A stretch of DNA of 64,000 nucleotides from Gemmatimonadales bacterium (GCA_007692605.1 REBS01000113.1:20546-84545); one strand, 5' to 3'. Shown: positions 1 through 8,996, counted from the stretch's first letter. The notes: generated from the sequence alone by a model not told the origin. Numbers and translations are program-made.

Positions 1-1203
1 GGCCACCTCGACGGCGGTGGAGTCACTGCTCATGGGGATGTAGAGGATCGCCACGCCAATCAGCAGGAGGGCCCACACGAGGGTGAGGACCCGCCCGACC
101 CTCAGGATCCGGAACTCGTCGCCCTCGGCTCCCGCGATCGGGGCCCAGAAATCGTAGGCCGAGGCCGAGGCCAGCGCGTTGATCGACGACGAGAGCGACG
201 ACATGGCCGCCGCGAAGACTCCGGCGATGAGGAGCCCGGCCACCCCGGACGGCAGCTCCTGGATGATGAAGTAGGCGAAGATCTCGTCCGAGACGTCGAA
301 GGGTCGCGCTTCGTAGAAGGCCCAGAGGCCGATCCCGACCATCAGGAAGATGGCGAACTGGGCGATGACCACGAACCCGCTCCCGATCAGGGCCTTCTGC
401 GAGTCCTTCAGATTCCGGCAGGTGAGGAGCCGCTGCACGATCAGCTGATCGGTACCGTGCGAGGCCATCGAGAAGATTCCGCCCCCGATCAGCCCGGTCC
501 AGAAGGTGTAGGTGATCGCGGGGTTCGCCGAGAAGTTCAGCCACTCCAGCTTACCCTCGACCGTAGCGGCGGCGAGACCGGCGCTCCAGCCCCCGGGGAT
601 CAGGGTCTGCAGCATCGCGATCGCGATGGCGGCCCCCGCGAGGTACAGCGCCATCTGGAGGACGTCGACCCACACCACGGCGCGGATCCCCCCGAAGTAG
701 GTGTAGACCAGGGTGAGCAGCCCGATGACCCCGATCGAAAGGGTGTAGGGCCAGCCGGTGATCAGCGCCAGGGGGATGGCGGTGGCAAAGAGCCGCACCG
801 AGTCGGCCAGAAGCCGGGTGACCATGAAGATGCCCGACGTCGTTCGGCGGGCCGCGGTGCCGAAGCGATTCTCGAGCAACCCGTAGGCGGTCTGCAGCTC
901 CCCTTCGTAGTAGCGGGGAAGGAGCAGGAAGCTCACCGCCGTCCGTCCGGCCAGATAGCCCAGGGTGAGCTGGAGGAATCCGAGGTTCCCGAAATAGGCG
1001 ACCCCGGGGATCGAGAGGAAGGTCAGAGTGCTCGTCTCGGTCGCCACGACCGAAAGGAGAACGGCCCACCAGGGCAGATCGCGATTCCCGAGGAAGTAGT
1101 CGGTCCCGCTCTTCTGGTTGCGCCCCAGCCAGGCCCCCCAGAGGGTCACCCCCCCCAGGTAGACCAGGAGCACGACGAAGTCGAGCGGAGTGAATGCGCT
1201 CAT
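1..1203 (-). CDS. Sodium:solute symporter (SSS family), 3' end outside window
   Basis: Inner-membrane secondary transporter of the SSS family, probably driving sodium-coupled uptake of a sugar or other small organic solute; the substrate cannot be read from sequence. The ORF track shows only shadows here, because the true frame has no stop before the left edge. Reading the minus strand from ATG at 1203 gives 401 open codons: MSAFTPLDFVVLLVYLGG, then the family signature ATETSTLTFLSIPG and repeated hydrophobic segments including AGVFAAAMSSLSSSINALAS, typical of SSS core helices. Family members are usually 450-600 residues, so roughly the last quarter is missing. Its ATG overlaps the stop of the upstream secreted protein by 4 bp, so the two are co-translated. 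The neighbouring NagZ/AmiE/NamZ-type enzymes suggest import of cell-wall sugars or peptides, but this is inference. Confidence 0.92.
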   Translation of the reverse strand, partial: MSAFTPLDFVVLLVYLGGVTLWGAWLGRNQKSGTDYFLGNRDLPWWAVLLSVVATETSTLTFLSIPGVAYFGNLGFLQLTLGYLAGRTAVSFLLLPRYYEGELQTAYGLLENRFGTAARRTTSGIFMVTRLLADSVRLFATAIPLALITGWPYTLSIGVIGLLTLVYTYFGGIRAVVWVDVLQMALYLAGAAIAIAMLQTLIPGGWSAGLAAATVEGKLEWLNFSANPAITYTFWTGLIGGGIFSMASHGTDQLIVQRLLTCRNLKDSQKALIGSGFVVIAQFAIFLMVGIGLWAFYEARPFDVSDEIFAYFIIQELPSGVAGLLIAGVFAAAMSSLSSSINALASASAYDFWAPIAGAEGDEFRILRVGRVLTLVWALLLIGVAILYIPMSSDSTAVEVA

Positions 1204-1718
1204 GCGTCGGGGGCGTCACAGTCCGTGGTGCGCCGGGAGTCGACGAGGGACACGATCACCCAGCCCCGGGCGGCGTCCTTCACCATCTGGATGGCGTTGT
1301 GCCCGCAGTGGCTGAAGCTCTCGCCGGCGTAGAATCGGTAGAAGATCCAGACCTGGGCCAGCGCTCCGTCGACCTGGACCACCGGATCCCAGTAGGGCTC
1401 GTTCCAGGGGTCTCCCCCCTGCCCCACGGCGGCGGCAAAGTCGGCGACCTGCGTGAAGGTGACCTGTGGCTCTCCGTCGTCGTCGACCCGGGTGCTGACC
1501 AGGCGGGCCTCGGGGTGGAAGGCCGAGAGCACCCGGTCCCCGTCGCGGGCCCGCATCCCGTCGAAGAGCCGGTCCACGACCGCGAGGACCTCGGCATCGG
1601 AGGATGGGGCCGGTGGGCCGTCCGACTCCTGTGCAGCGAGGGGCCCGGCGCCCGCCAGCAGGACTCCGAGGATCAGGATCGAGGGACCCGCTCGCTTCAG
1701 ATCGTACGTCCAGCGCAC
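1200..1718 (-). CDS. Secreted NTF2-like / SnoaL-type protein
   Basis: 172 residues with an N-terminal signal peptide (hydrophobic SILILGVLLAGAGPLAAQ, cleavage likely after the alanine-glutamine region). The mature part looks like a single NTF2-like (DUF4440/SnoaL) fold: a helical start DAEVLAVVDRLFDGMRARD followed by alternating strands ending in the family-like WVIVSLVDSRR. Such domains bind small ligands or act as simple hydrolases or isomerases; no catalytic residue can be assigned. The gene lies 93 bp downstream of the GH3-serine hydrolase fusion and overlaps the SSS transporter start by 4 bp, so it is probably the third gene of the cell-wall recycling operon. Its role there is unknown. 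Confidence 0.75.
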   Translation of the reverse strand: MRWTYDLKRAGPSILILGVLLAGAGPLAAQESDGPPAPSSDAEVLAVVDRLFDGMRARDGDRVLSAFHPEARLVSTRVDDDGEPQVTFTQVADFAAAVGQGGDPWNEPYWDPVVQVDGALAQVWIFYRFYAGESFSHCGHNAIQMVKDAARGWVIVSLVDSRRTTDCDAPDA

Positions 1719-1811
1719 TCGACCTCCTTGGTCGGGATGGATTCTGAATCGCTTCGGGGCAATATATCCGGCCGGGCGACGAGCGGCAGGGGTTCGGCCG
1801 GATTCGGCGTG

Positions 1812-4800
1812 TCAGCGCCTCGGGACCTCTCGGTCGGTGATCGCGGCGACGACGGCGTCGTGTACGGCGCGGCGGAAGGCGATGTGCCGCGAGTTCTCGC
1901 GGGTCGGATTCACCCGGTTGGTCAGCAGGACCACCCAGAGGTCGAGCTCGGGGTCCAACCAGATCGAGGTGCCCGTGAAGCCGGTGTGTCCCCAGGACCG
2001 GGCCGAGAAGTAGTCGCCGGCCGATGATCGTCCTGAAGGGGTATCCCAGCCCAGGGCGCGCGAAGAGCCCGTCACCGCCCCCTCGGGAGATGCCCGGGTG
2101 AAGGCCTGAACGGTCGCCGAATCGAAGACCCGTGTCTCGGCCGAGCGCGCCCGGGCGCAGGGCGTTCCGCTCCCCGTATCGTGCCGGCAGGGGGCAGCGG
2201 CGCCTCCCGAAGCGAGCGCCTGCATCAGCACGGCCAGCTCCTCGGCACTCCCGAAGAGCCCGGCGTGACCGGCGACCCCGCCCACCGTGAAGGCGTTCTC
2301 GTCGTGCACCTCGCCGTGCATCTGGCGCATGCGACGCTCCATGTCGATCTCGGTCGGCGCAATGCGGTCGAGGAGGGCGGTGTCGGGGTTGAATCCCGTA
2401 TGCGTCATCCCCAGAGGCGCGTAGATCCGCCGTTCGAGGAAGGGGGCGAAGGGCTCCCCGGCTGCAGCCTCGATCACCCAGGCCAGCGTCATGAAGCCGA
2501 TGTCGGAGTAGACCATCGCCTCGCCCGGGGGACGGTCCAGGCTCAGGTCCCAGATCGCCTCGCGCACGGCCGACTCACTGTCGAGAGTGAGGAAGAACTG
2601 GCGGTAGGCCGGAAATCCCGACTGGTGCAGGAGAAGGTCGCGCACCGTGACGGCCTCCTTGCGGGCATCCCCGCGCGCGAAGTCCGGAAGGTGCCGGACC
2701 ACCGGGTCGTCGAGCCTCAGGCGCCCCTCCTCGACCAGCGCCATGACCCCCAGCGTCGTGCCGACCACCTTGGTCAACGAGGCCAGGTCGTAGAGCGACG
2801 ACGGGGTGACCGGGGGGCTCCCGTCCGCCCAGTCCAGCTGCCCGTAGCCCCGCAGGCGCACCAGGCGGCCGCTTCGACCCACGGCGATCGCCACCCCGGG
2901 GGCCACGGAATCCGCGATCGCGTTCAGGATGTACGTGTCGAGCGCCTGGAGCCGGGACTCACTCATCCCCGCCGAGGCCGGAGCCGTCTCGAGGGGGGAG
3001 GCGGTTCGCTCCAGCCAGGCGACGGGCGGGGGGGCACCGGTCGCCGGGGCGGGAGCGGGCACCGGGCGCAGCGCCGTGGGCCCCGGCCGCGCGGGATCCG
3101 GATCGTCCTCGGGAGGTGGGGCCGGATCCTCGTCATGGCGCAGGAGCCCGGCTTCGTCGAGGGCGTCGCCGCGCAGCTCCCCGCGGGCGGCCATGACCGG
3201 GTCCGCCGCACGGCGAAGGCCGTCGCCCCTCTCGTGCAGGGGAGGGATCGAGATCGGGAGACGACCCTCGATGGGCTCCGCGCCGACCAGCGCCCGGGCG
3301 GCCGCGCGCTGACTGATCTCGCGATCTCCCCACGCCACCAGGTAGCTGCCCACCTCGGGCAGGGCGGTCAGCAGGTAGGGGTTCCCGAAGGAGACGAGGA
3401 CGCTGGGGTGCCGGGTCGAGAGGACCGACACGAACTCCCGGAAGTCGTCGGGCAGCGCCACCGATCCGGCCCCCGCCCGCGGGGGCAGGTACACGTTGAC
3501 CAGCGTCAGGTCCACCTCGGCCGCACGGTCCAGGAGCGTCGCGAAGGTGCCCTCACCGGTGTCGGGCCCGACCCGCACGGGCTCGGCCACCCCGGGCAGG
3601 AGCGCCTGCAGTACCGCGTCGAATTCGCGGCCCGCGATCAGGTCGGTGGTCTCGGCCCAGGTGATCGAGAGGATCCGGCGCGTGGTCTCGGGATCGGGCG
3701 AAAGGAGTCCGTCGTGATCCCTGACCAGGGTCATGGAGCGGGCCGACGCCTCGCGCGCCAGCTCCCGATGCGCCGCCGACCCCACCGTCGCCGCGACGGC
3801 ATCCGGAGAGACCCGGCGGTGATCGTGCAGCCCGGCCCGCGCCTTCTCGGCCAGGATCCGCCGCACCGAGCGATCCAGGCGCTCTCGTGTGATCCGCCCC
3901 TCCTCGACGGCCTCGACCATGGCATCGACGGCGCCGGGCACGCTCGCCGGGATAAGGATGACGTCGGCGCCCGCCTCGAAGGCCAGCACCGCGGCCTCAC
4001 CGGCGCCGTATGCCTCGGTGATCGCGCCCATCCGCAGCGCGTCGGTGTAGAGGAGGCCCTCGAAACCCATGTCCTTTCGAAGAATCCCGGTCATGAACTC
4101 GGGCGAGAGGGTGGCCGGCGGGGCGCCGGGCCCGAGCACCCCCGGCACCGAGACGTGCGCGGTCATCACGCCATCGACCCGCTCCCGGACCGCCTCGGCG
4201 AAGGGGACGAGCTCCATCCGGTCGAGCCGTTCCCGATCGGCCGTGACCTCGGGCAGGGTGAGATGGGAGTCCACCCGCGTGTCTCCGTGCCCCGGAAAGT
4301 GCTTGGCAGTGGTCATCGCCCCACCCGCCCGCGCCCCCCGGATGAAGGCCCGACCCATTCGGCTCACATCGTCGGGGTCCTCGCCGAAGGCCCGGGTGTT
4401 GATGATGGGGTTCTCGGGATTCGAGTTCAGGTCGAGGACCGGCGCGAAGATCACGTGCACCCCGACCGCGCGGGCCTCCCGGGCGGTGGCGGCGGCGAAC
4501 CGCTCCACCAGCCCCTCATCTCCCACCGCCCCGAAGGCCATCGTCGGGGGAAAGCTGGTCCCACCCCCCTGGGGGAGGAGGGTGGGGAGGGCGTAGCTGT
4601 GGGCGATCCGCATCCCCGGGCCCCCATTCTCGAAGTCCGAGGTGACGAGGAGGGGGATGTCGGCCCGATCCTGCAGCGCGTTGAGCTTCGCCACGTAGGC
4701 GTGCGGGGTCCCGATCGAGATCGCCACTCCCCCGATCCCGTCCTCTTCGACCCAGCGGAGGGTCTCGAGGAACTCCGGGTCGTCGAGCGCCGCGTAGGAG

Positions 4801-5081
4801 CCGGCGATCCAGGGAAAGACGAGCTGACCCACCGCTTCGCGCAGCGAGAGGGAGGCCAGCGTCTCGTCGACCCACGCCTCGCCGCGGGCGTCGGGCGCAT
4901 CGAGCAGGGCGGCACGAGGACCGGGATCGGTGGCGAACGGGTGCGCGGTGGGGCCGGCCGGGCTGCAGGCGGCGACGCCGACCAGGGCAATCAGCCCCGC
5001 GACGAGAGCCCCGGGCCCGATCCGGTCACGGACCCGGCGGCTGGACGGGTGGATCGCCCCCTCCCGGGTGCACCCCATCAT
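1812..5081 (-). CDS. GH3 beta-N-acetylglucosaminidase fused to AmiE-like serine hydrolase (lipoprotein)
   Basis: 1089-residue two-domain enzyme. The lipobox VAAC follows a signal segment (LVAGLIALVGVAAC), so it should be tethered in the envelope. Residues about 45-620 are a NagZ-type GH3 domain: KHFPGHGDT at 260-268 followed by D271-S-H273 (the Asp-His dyad that defines NagZ-type GH3 enzymes) and nucleophile motif YTDALRM. After a proline/acid-rich linker, residues 706-1089 are a beta-lactamase-fold serine hydrolase with S768-L-T-K771, a YSD motif and a C-terminal HTGFTG. In Bacillus subtilis, NagZ and the serine-hydrolase amidase AmiE are separate neighbouring genes that act in turn on muropeptides; here both activities may be on one chain. 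The start is the ATG overlapping the upstream nagZ-like stop. The longer 1500-residue ORF in the track begins inside that upstream gene in another frame and is not real at its N-terminus. Confidence 0.9.
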   Translation of the reverse strand: MMGCTREGAIHPSSRRVRDRIGPGALVAGLIALVGVAACSPAGPTAHPFATDPGPRAALLDAPDARGEAWVDETLASLSLREAVGQLVFPWIAGSYAALDDPEFLETLRWVEEDGIGGVAISIGTPHAYVAKLNALQDRADIPLLVTSDFENGGPGMRIAHSYALPTLLPQGGGTSFPPTMAFGAVGDEGLVERFAAATAREARAVGVHVIFAPVLDLNSNPENPIINTRAFGEDPDDVSRMGRAFIRGARAGGAMTTAKHFPGHGDTRVDSHLTLPEVTADRERLDRMELVPFAEAVRERVDGVMTAHVSVPGVLGPGAPPATLSPEFMTGILRKDMGFEGLLYTDALRMGAITEAYGAGEAAVLAFEAGADVILIPASVPGAVDAMVEAVEEGRITRERLDRSVRRILAEKARAGLHDHRRVSPDAVAATVGSAAHRELAREASARSMTLVRDHDGLLSPDPETTRRILSITWAETTDLIAGREFDAVLQALLPGVAEPVRVGPDTGEGTFATLLDRAAEVDLTLVNVYLPPRAGAGSVALPDDFREFVSVLSTRHPSVLVSFGNPYLLTALPEVGSYLVAWGDREISQRAAARALVGAEPIEGRLPISIPPLHERGDGLRRAADPVMAARGELRGDALDEAGLLRHDEDPAPPPEDDPDPARPGPTALRPVPAPAPATGAPPPVAWLERTASPLETAPASAGMSESRLQALDTYILNAIADSVAPGVAIAVGRSGRLVRLRGYGQLDWADGSPPVTPSSLYDLASLTKVVGTTLGVMALVEEGRLRLDDPVVRHLPDFARGDARKEAVTVRDLLLHQSGFPAYRQFFLTLDSESAVREAIWDLSLDRPPGEAMVYSDIGFMTLAWVIEAAAGEPFAPFLERRIYAPLGMTHTGFNPDTALLDRIAPTEIDMERRMRQMHGEVHDENAFTVGGVAGHAGLFGSAEELAVLMQALASGGAAAPCRHDTGSGTPCARARSAETRVFDSATVQAFTRASPEGAVTGSSRALGWDTPSGRSSAGDYFSARSWGHTGFTGTSIWLDPELDLWVVLLTNRVNPTRENSRHIAFRRAVHDAVVAAITDREVPRR

Positions 5082-7126
5082 CGATCCTCCGGGGCGGACC
5101 CGGTTGCGGCCCCCACCGAACAGAGCGCCGCTCCATTGCCCCCGGCCGGCCCCGCAGCCGTCCGGGCCGTGCCGAGCTGGATTCCGTCTCCGATCTGGAA
5201 GCCGGGTGGAATCCGCGTCGGCGTGCGCCCGGTGATGGGCACATCGCCGAAGAGGGAGCGTGCCGCCGCCCGCTGGCTCTCTTCGGATCCACTCCACGCG
5301 AGTAGATATGCCTGCGCTTCCGGGAACTCCCTGAGCAGGTAGGGATTCCCGAACGATACGACGACGTGGGGGACCCGGGTCTCGGCCAGCCTTCGGATGA
5401 GCCGGGAGAGCTCCTCGGGGACCGCGACGCTTCCCGCGTAGGCGACCGCGGTGACGTGCAGCGAGATGACCACGAGGTCGCTCGAGCTGGCCCGCTGCAG
5501 GATCCGCTCGTACTCCTCGGCCGGGGTTGCCTGGCCGATCGTGCGGGTCTGCAGCCGTGGGTAGGTTTGCCGCAGTCGCTGGTCGAAGGCGCGCCCTCCC
5601 ATCAGGTCGTTCGTCCGGCGATAGGTCACCGAGAGGACATCGGCGGTTCCGGTCCCCAGCAGGGGCAGGATGCCCCGCTCGTTTCGGAGCAGGGTCAGGG
5701 AGCGCTCGGCGATCTCCCGGGCCATCGCCGTGTGGGTGGGGATCCCGACCGAACGATGCAGCGCCTCGAGGTCGACGGTGCGCTCCTCGTGCAGCCCCAG
5801 CGCCTCCTTCTGGCCGAGGATCCGGCGGACCGAGGCGTCGATGCGCGACTCCGGGATGCGTCCGGCCAGGACCGCGTCGACCACGCCCCGGATCGCGGCC
5901 TCGGGATCCGGGGGCATGAGCAGGACGTCGGCACCCGCGAGCACCGCCTGCACGGCGGCCTCTCCGCGCGAGTAGAGCCGGTCGATCGCATTCATGTCCA
6001 TGGCGTCGGTGAAAACCAGTCCCTCGAATCCCATCTGCTCGCGCAGGAGCCCCGTGAGCACGTTGCGAGAGAGGGTCGCGGGCAGCCGGGGATCCTCGGT
6101 CAGCCCGGGCATCGCGATGTGCGCCGTCATGATCGCGCCCATCCCCGCGTCGATCGCCTCGCGGAAGGGCCGGAGCTCCACCCGGTTCAGCCGCTCGGAG
6201 CCCACCCGGATCACGGGCAGGGCCAGGTGCGAATCGGTCTCGGTGTCGCCGTGCCCGGGAAAGTGCTTGCCCGTCGCGACCGCCCCGTGGTCGTGGATTC
6301 CCCGGATGAAGCACGCACCCAGCTCCCCGACGCGGGCCGGGTCCTCGCCGAAGGATCGGGTGTTGATGATCGGGTTATCGGGGTTGTTGTTCACGTCGAG
6401 CACGGGCGCGAAGGGGACGTGGATCCCCGAGGCGCGCGCCTCGACCGCGGTGATCCTCCCCATTTCATAGGCGAGGACGCGTTCGTCCGCCGCTCCCACC
6501 GCCATCAGCGAGGGGAAGTTGGTCGCCCCTCCCAGGTCGTGCACCCCGGGCAGATGGATCGCGCCCCGCAGCCGGAACCCCGCACCGGTCTCGAGGTCCG
6601 CCGCCACGAGAAGGGGAAGGTGGGAGCGGCGCTGCGCCACATTCGTCTTCGTCGCCACGTCGATCGGCGTGCCCACCGAAACGATCATGCCCCCGATCTC
6701 GTGGTTGTCGATCATGCGGGCGAGCCGTTCGAACGAGGGACTCCCCTCGGGCGCGAAGTCTCCGAGCACCCAGGGCATGATCATCTGCCCCACCTTCTGT
6801 CGCAGACTGAGCGTCTCGAGCGTCGCCTCGGTCCAGGCGCCGGGAGGGCCTCCGGGCGCGGGCACCGGAAGCGGGGTCGCCGGGGGAGCGCCGGGCGTGC
6901 GATCCGGGCCGGCCATCACATCGTCACGGGTCACCCGGGGGTCCCCACCCGCCAGGGTGTCCGGACGAGGAAGCGAGTCCACGGGGATGGGGGGCGCCTC
7001 GACGGCCTCTTCGGCAGCCGGAGGTGAAGGGGCCGGGGGGACCTCCCTGGAACACCCGACGCCCACGACGGCGACGAGCAGGAGGAGTATCGCGGGGCGA
7101 ACAACGGTGCCAGGCGGCGGATGCAT
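5078..7126 (-). CDS. nagZ: NagZ-type GH3 beta-N-acetylhexosaminidase, lipoprotein-like
   Basis: 682 residues from ATG at 7126; the track counts a GTG one codon earlier. The N-terminus LLLLVAVVGVGC resembles a lipoprotein signal, though the -3 residue is glycine, which is unusual. The GH3 domain carries KHFPGHGDT (about 287-295) followed by TDSH, giving the Asp-His general acid/base dyad of NagZ enzymes, and nucleophile motif FTDAMDM. The expected reaction is release of terminal GlcNAc from GlcNAc-MurNAc muropeptides. The protein is longer than Gram-negative cytosolic NagZ (about 340) and close to the two-domain extracellular Bacillus type (about 640). It is the first gene of a minus-strand operon, overlapping the next GH3 fusion by 4 bp, and faces the divergent NamZ-like gene. 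The two adjacent GH3 domains probably arose by duplication. Confidence 0.88.
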   Translation of the reverse strand: MHPPPGTVVRPAILLLLVAVVGVGCSREVPPAPSPPAAEEAVEAPPIPVDSLPRPDTLAGGDPRVTRDDVMAGPDRTPGAPPATPLPVPAPGGPPGAWTEATLETLSLRQKVGQMIMPWVLGDFAPEGSPSFERLARMIDNHEIGGMIVSVGTPIDVATKTNVAQRRSHLPLLVAADLETGAGFRLRGAIHLPGVHDLGGATNFPSLMAVGAADERVLAYEMGRITAVEARASGIHVPFAPVLDVNNNPDNPIINTRSFGEDPARVGELGACFIRGIHDHGAVATGKHFPGHGDTETDSHLALPVIRVGSERLNRVELRPFREAIDAGMGAIMTAHIAMPGLTEDPRLPATLSRNVLTGLLREQMGFEGLVFTDAMDMNAIDRLYSRGEAAVQAVLAGADVLLMPPDPEAAIRGVVDAVLAGRIPESRIDASVRRILGQKEALGLHEERTVDLEALHRSVGIPTHTAMAREIAERSLTLLRNERGILPLLGTGTADVLSVTYRRTNDLMGGRAFDQRLRQTYPRLQTRTIGQATPAEEYERILQRASSSDLVVISLHVTAVAYAGSVAVPEELSRLIRRLAETRVPHVVVSFGNPYLLREFPEAQAYLLAWSGSEESQRAAARSLFGDVPITGRTPTRIPPGFQIGDGIQLGTARTAAGPAGGNGAALCSVGAATGSAPEDR

Positions 7127-7276
7127 CACGAATCGGATCCCTCGAGTCCATGGGTTCGGCGGAGACTGTCTTCAAGGTAGGCGCGGCCGGGAGCCGGGAC
7201 AATCGACTCGGGAGCCCGAACGATCGACCCGGGCACCGCGTTGACCGCCCCTCGGCCTCCCCGTCATCTTTCCTTC

Positions 7277-8596
7277 ATGCCCGCTCTCCTTCGTTCGTAC
7301 CCGACTCGTGCTCTCCCGGCTCCCGCCGCGCTCCTTCTCCTGCTCTTCGCCGCGTGTGGTGCCGGTCCGGGCGACAGTGCCCCGATCTCGGCGGACGGCG
7401 CCGTCGAGAGCGGGGCCGAGGCCACCGATCCCGTGCGCCCGGGGATCGACGTACTCCTCTCCGACTCCCTGCACCTGATCGAGGGACGACGCGTGGGGCT
7501 CGTCACGAACCACACGGGGATCGATCGCGAGGGGGTGTCGAGCATCGACCGGCTGCACGGCGCGGTCGGGGTCGAACTCGTCGCACTCTACTCTCCGGAG
7601 CACGGAATCCGGGGCACGGCCGAAGCCGGGGAGCTGGTGGACCACACCGTTGACGATCGCACGGGACTCCCGGTCCACTCCCTGTACGGCGACACCCGCA
7701 AGCCGACCCCCGAGATGCTCGAGGGCGTCGACGTCCTCCTCTTCGACATCCTCGACATCGGGGCCCGCTACTACACCTACATCTACACGATGGCGCTGGC
7801 GATGGAGGCCGCGGGCGAGGCGGGGATCCCCTTCGTGGTGCTCGACCGTCCGAATGCGATCGGGGGATGGGCGACGCAGGGGAATATCCTGGATCCGGCC
7901 TTCTCGTCGTTCGTGGGGATGTATCCGATCCCGATCCGGCATGGGCTGACTCCGGGGGAGCTGGCACGGGTGTACCGCGGGGAGTTCGGGGTCGTGGCGG
8001 AGCTTCACGTGGTTCCCGTGGAGGGCCTCCGGCGGACGATGGACATGACGGATACCGGACTCCCCTGGACGCCGCCATCCCCCAACATGCCCTCGCTCGA
8101 GAGCGCCTATCACTATCCGGGCACCTGCCTGTTCGAGGGGACGAACCTGTCGGTCGGGCGCGGGACGGATCGGGCCTTCCAGCAGATCGGGGCCCCCTGG
8201 CTCGATGCGGAGCGGGCGGTGACCAGGCTCGAGGCGCTCGGGCTGGACGGGGTGCGCTTCGAGGCCGTGACCTTCGTCCCGACCACACCGGGCGACGGGA
8301 AGTTCGCCGGCGAAGAGGTGCGGGGGATCCGGCTGCACGTGACCGATCGCGAGCGCTACAACCCGACGCGTGCCGGTGTCGCGCTCCTTTCGGTGACGCG
8401 GGCGCTGGCGCGTGGGGACGGGGAGTCCGCCGACCGGTGGGAGTGGCGGACGTCTCACTTCGATCGACTGGCCGGAACCGACGTCCTCAGAGAAGGGCTC
8501 GACGAAGGGCGCGCGATCGATGCGCTCGTCGCCGGGTGGGACGAGGCGTCCCGCGCCTTCGGCGAGCGGGTGGAGCCGTACCGCATCTACCCCTGA
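7277..8596 (+). CDS. namZ: DUF1343 exo-beta-N-acetylmuramidase (NamZ family, GH171), lipoprotein-like
   Basis: 439 residues from ATG 7277; the track starts at TTG 7241, but ATG places a proper signal/lipobox-like segment (LLLLLFAACG) at the N-terminus. The mature protein matches DUF1343: GIDVLLSDSLHLIEGRRVGL, VTNHTGI, YSPEHGIRG, the acidic LLFDILDIGARYYTYIYT and YHYPGTCLFEGTNLSVGRGT. The founding member, B. subtilis NamZ (YbbC), removes terminal MurNAc from peptidoglycan fragments and is encoded beside NagZ and AmiE. Here the gene diverges from a nagZ-like gene and a GH3-AmiE fusion, separated by about 150 bp, so all three exo-enzyme activities of that pathway are in one locus. The family assignment is strong; the reaction is inferred from family and context. 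Confidence 0.9.
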   Translation: MPALLRSYPTRALPAPAALLLLLFAACGAGPGDSAPISADGAVESGAEATDPVRPGIDVLLSDSLHLIEGRRVGLVTNHTGIDREGVSSIDRLHGAVGVELVALYSPEHGIRGTAEAGELVDHTVDDRTGLPVHSLYGDTRKPTPEMLEGVDVLLFDILDIGARYYTYIYTMALAMEAAGEAGIPFVVLDRPNAIGGWATQGNILDPAFSSFVGMYPIPIRHGLTPGELARVYRGEFGVVAELHVVPVEGLRRTMDMTDTGLPWTPPSPNMPSLESAYHYPGTCLFEGTNLSVGRGTDRAFQQIGAPWLDAERAVTRLEALGLDGVRFEAVTFVPTTPGDGKFAGEEVRGIRLHVTDRERYNPTRAGVALLSVTRALARGDGESADRWEWRTSHFDRLAGTDVLREGLDEGRAIDALVAGWDEASRAFGERVEPYRIYP

Positions 8597-8605
8597 CCAC
8601 TCGAC

Positions 8606-8621
8606 CCCGGGCCTCGCCGGG
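8606..8621. terminator. Short GC hairpin between convergent genes
   Basis: CCCGG and CCGGG are separated by six bases in the 34 bp between the stop of the NamZ-like gene and the stop of the convergent small secreted gene. There is no T-tract on either side, so it is at best a weak bidirectional terminator. Confidence 0.25.
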
Positions 8622-8630
8622 CGCGAACGG

Positions 8631-8996
8631 TCAGTGCCCCAGGTCGGCCACCCAGAGCCGGGCAGGTGGGACCGGCGTCTCGCGTTTCCGGTCGACCTCG
8701 AGACGCTCGACCTGCCCGGGGGCCTCGAGCCATCCGACCACCGAGCGCATCGAATCGTCGGTCAGATAGGGCTCATGGGTCACGAGCGCGGCATCCCGAA
8801 GTCGCACGGCCATCCCCACCATCTCCTGCATCGGACCCGGGTTCACGACCACGGCCTGCACCTGGATCGTGGCGCGCGGCGTGGCCTCGACACCGGCATC
8901 CTGGGCGGATACCGCGGCAGGTCTCGCAAAATGAATCATCCCGACCACCACGAGGGTCAGGATCATTCTGATGGAACCGCTGTCGGGTCGGCGCAT
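8631..8996 (-). CDS. Small secreted protein of unknown function
   Basis: 121 residues from ATG 8996; the track's start at 9050 puts 18 uncharged and proline-rich residues before the signal peptide and is less likely. The N-terminus MRRPDSGSIRMILTLVVVGM and the following ARPAAVSAQ form a signal peptide, leaving a mature protein of about 90 residues starting near QDAGVEATP. No family is recognised. The early strand ATIQVQAVVVNPGP loosely resembles the first strand of the DUF4402 proteins encoded divergently, which raises the possibility that it belongs to the same surface system, but this similarity is weak. It is separated from the DUF4402 operon by a 363-bp intergenic region containing a sigma-54 promoter and an inverted repeat. 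Confidence 0.6.
   Translation of the reverse strand: MRRPDSGSIRMILTLVVVGMIHFARPAAVSAQDAGVEATPRATIQVQAVVVNPGPMQEMVGMAVRLRDAALVTHEPYLTDDSMRSVVGWLEAPGQVERLEVDRKRETPVPPARLWVADLGH

Noticed and set aside
2181-5342. 1053-residue plus-strand ORF
   Set aside because: It lies antisense to the GH3-AmiE fusion, which has clear active-site motifs; its protein is Arg/Gly/His-rich with no signal or domain, as expected of a GC-driven shadow frame.
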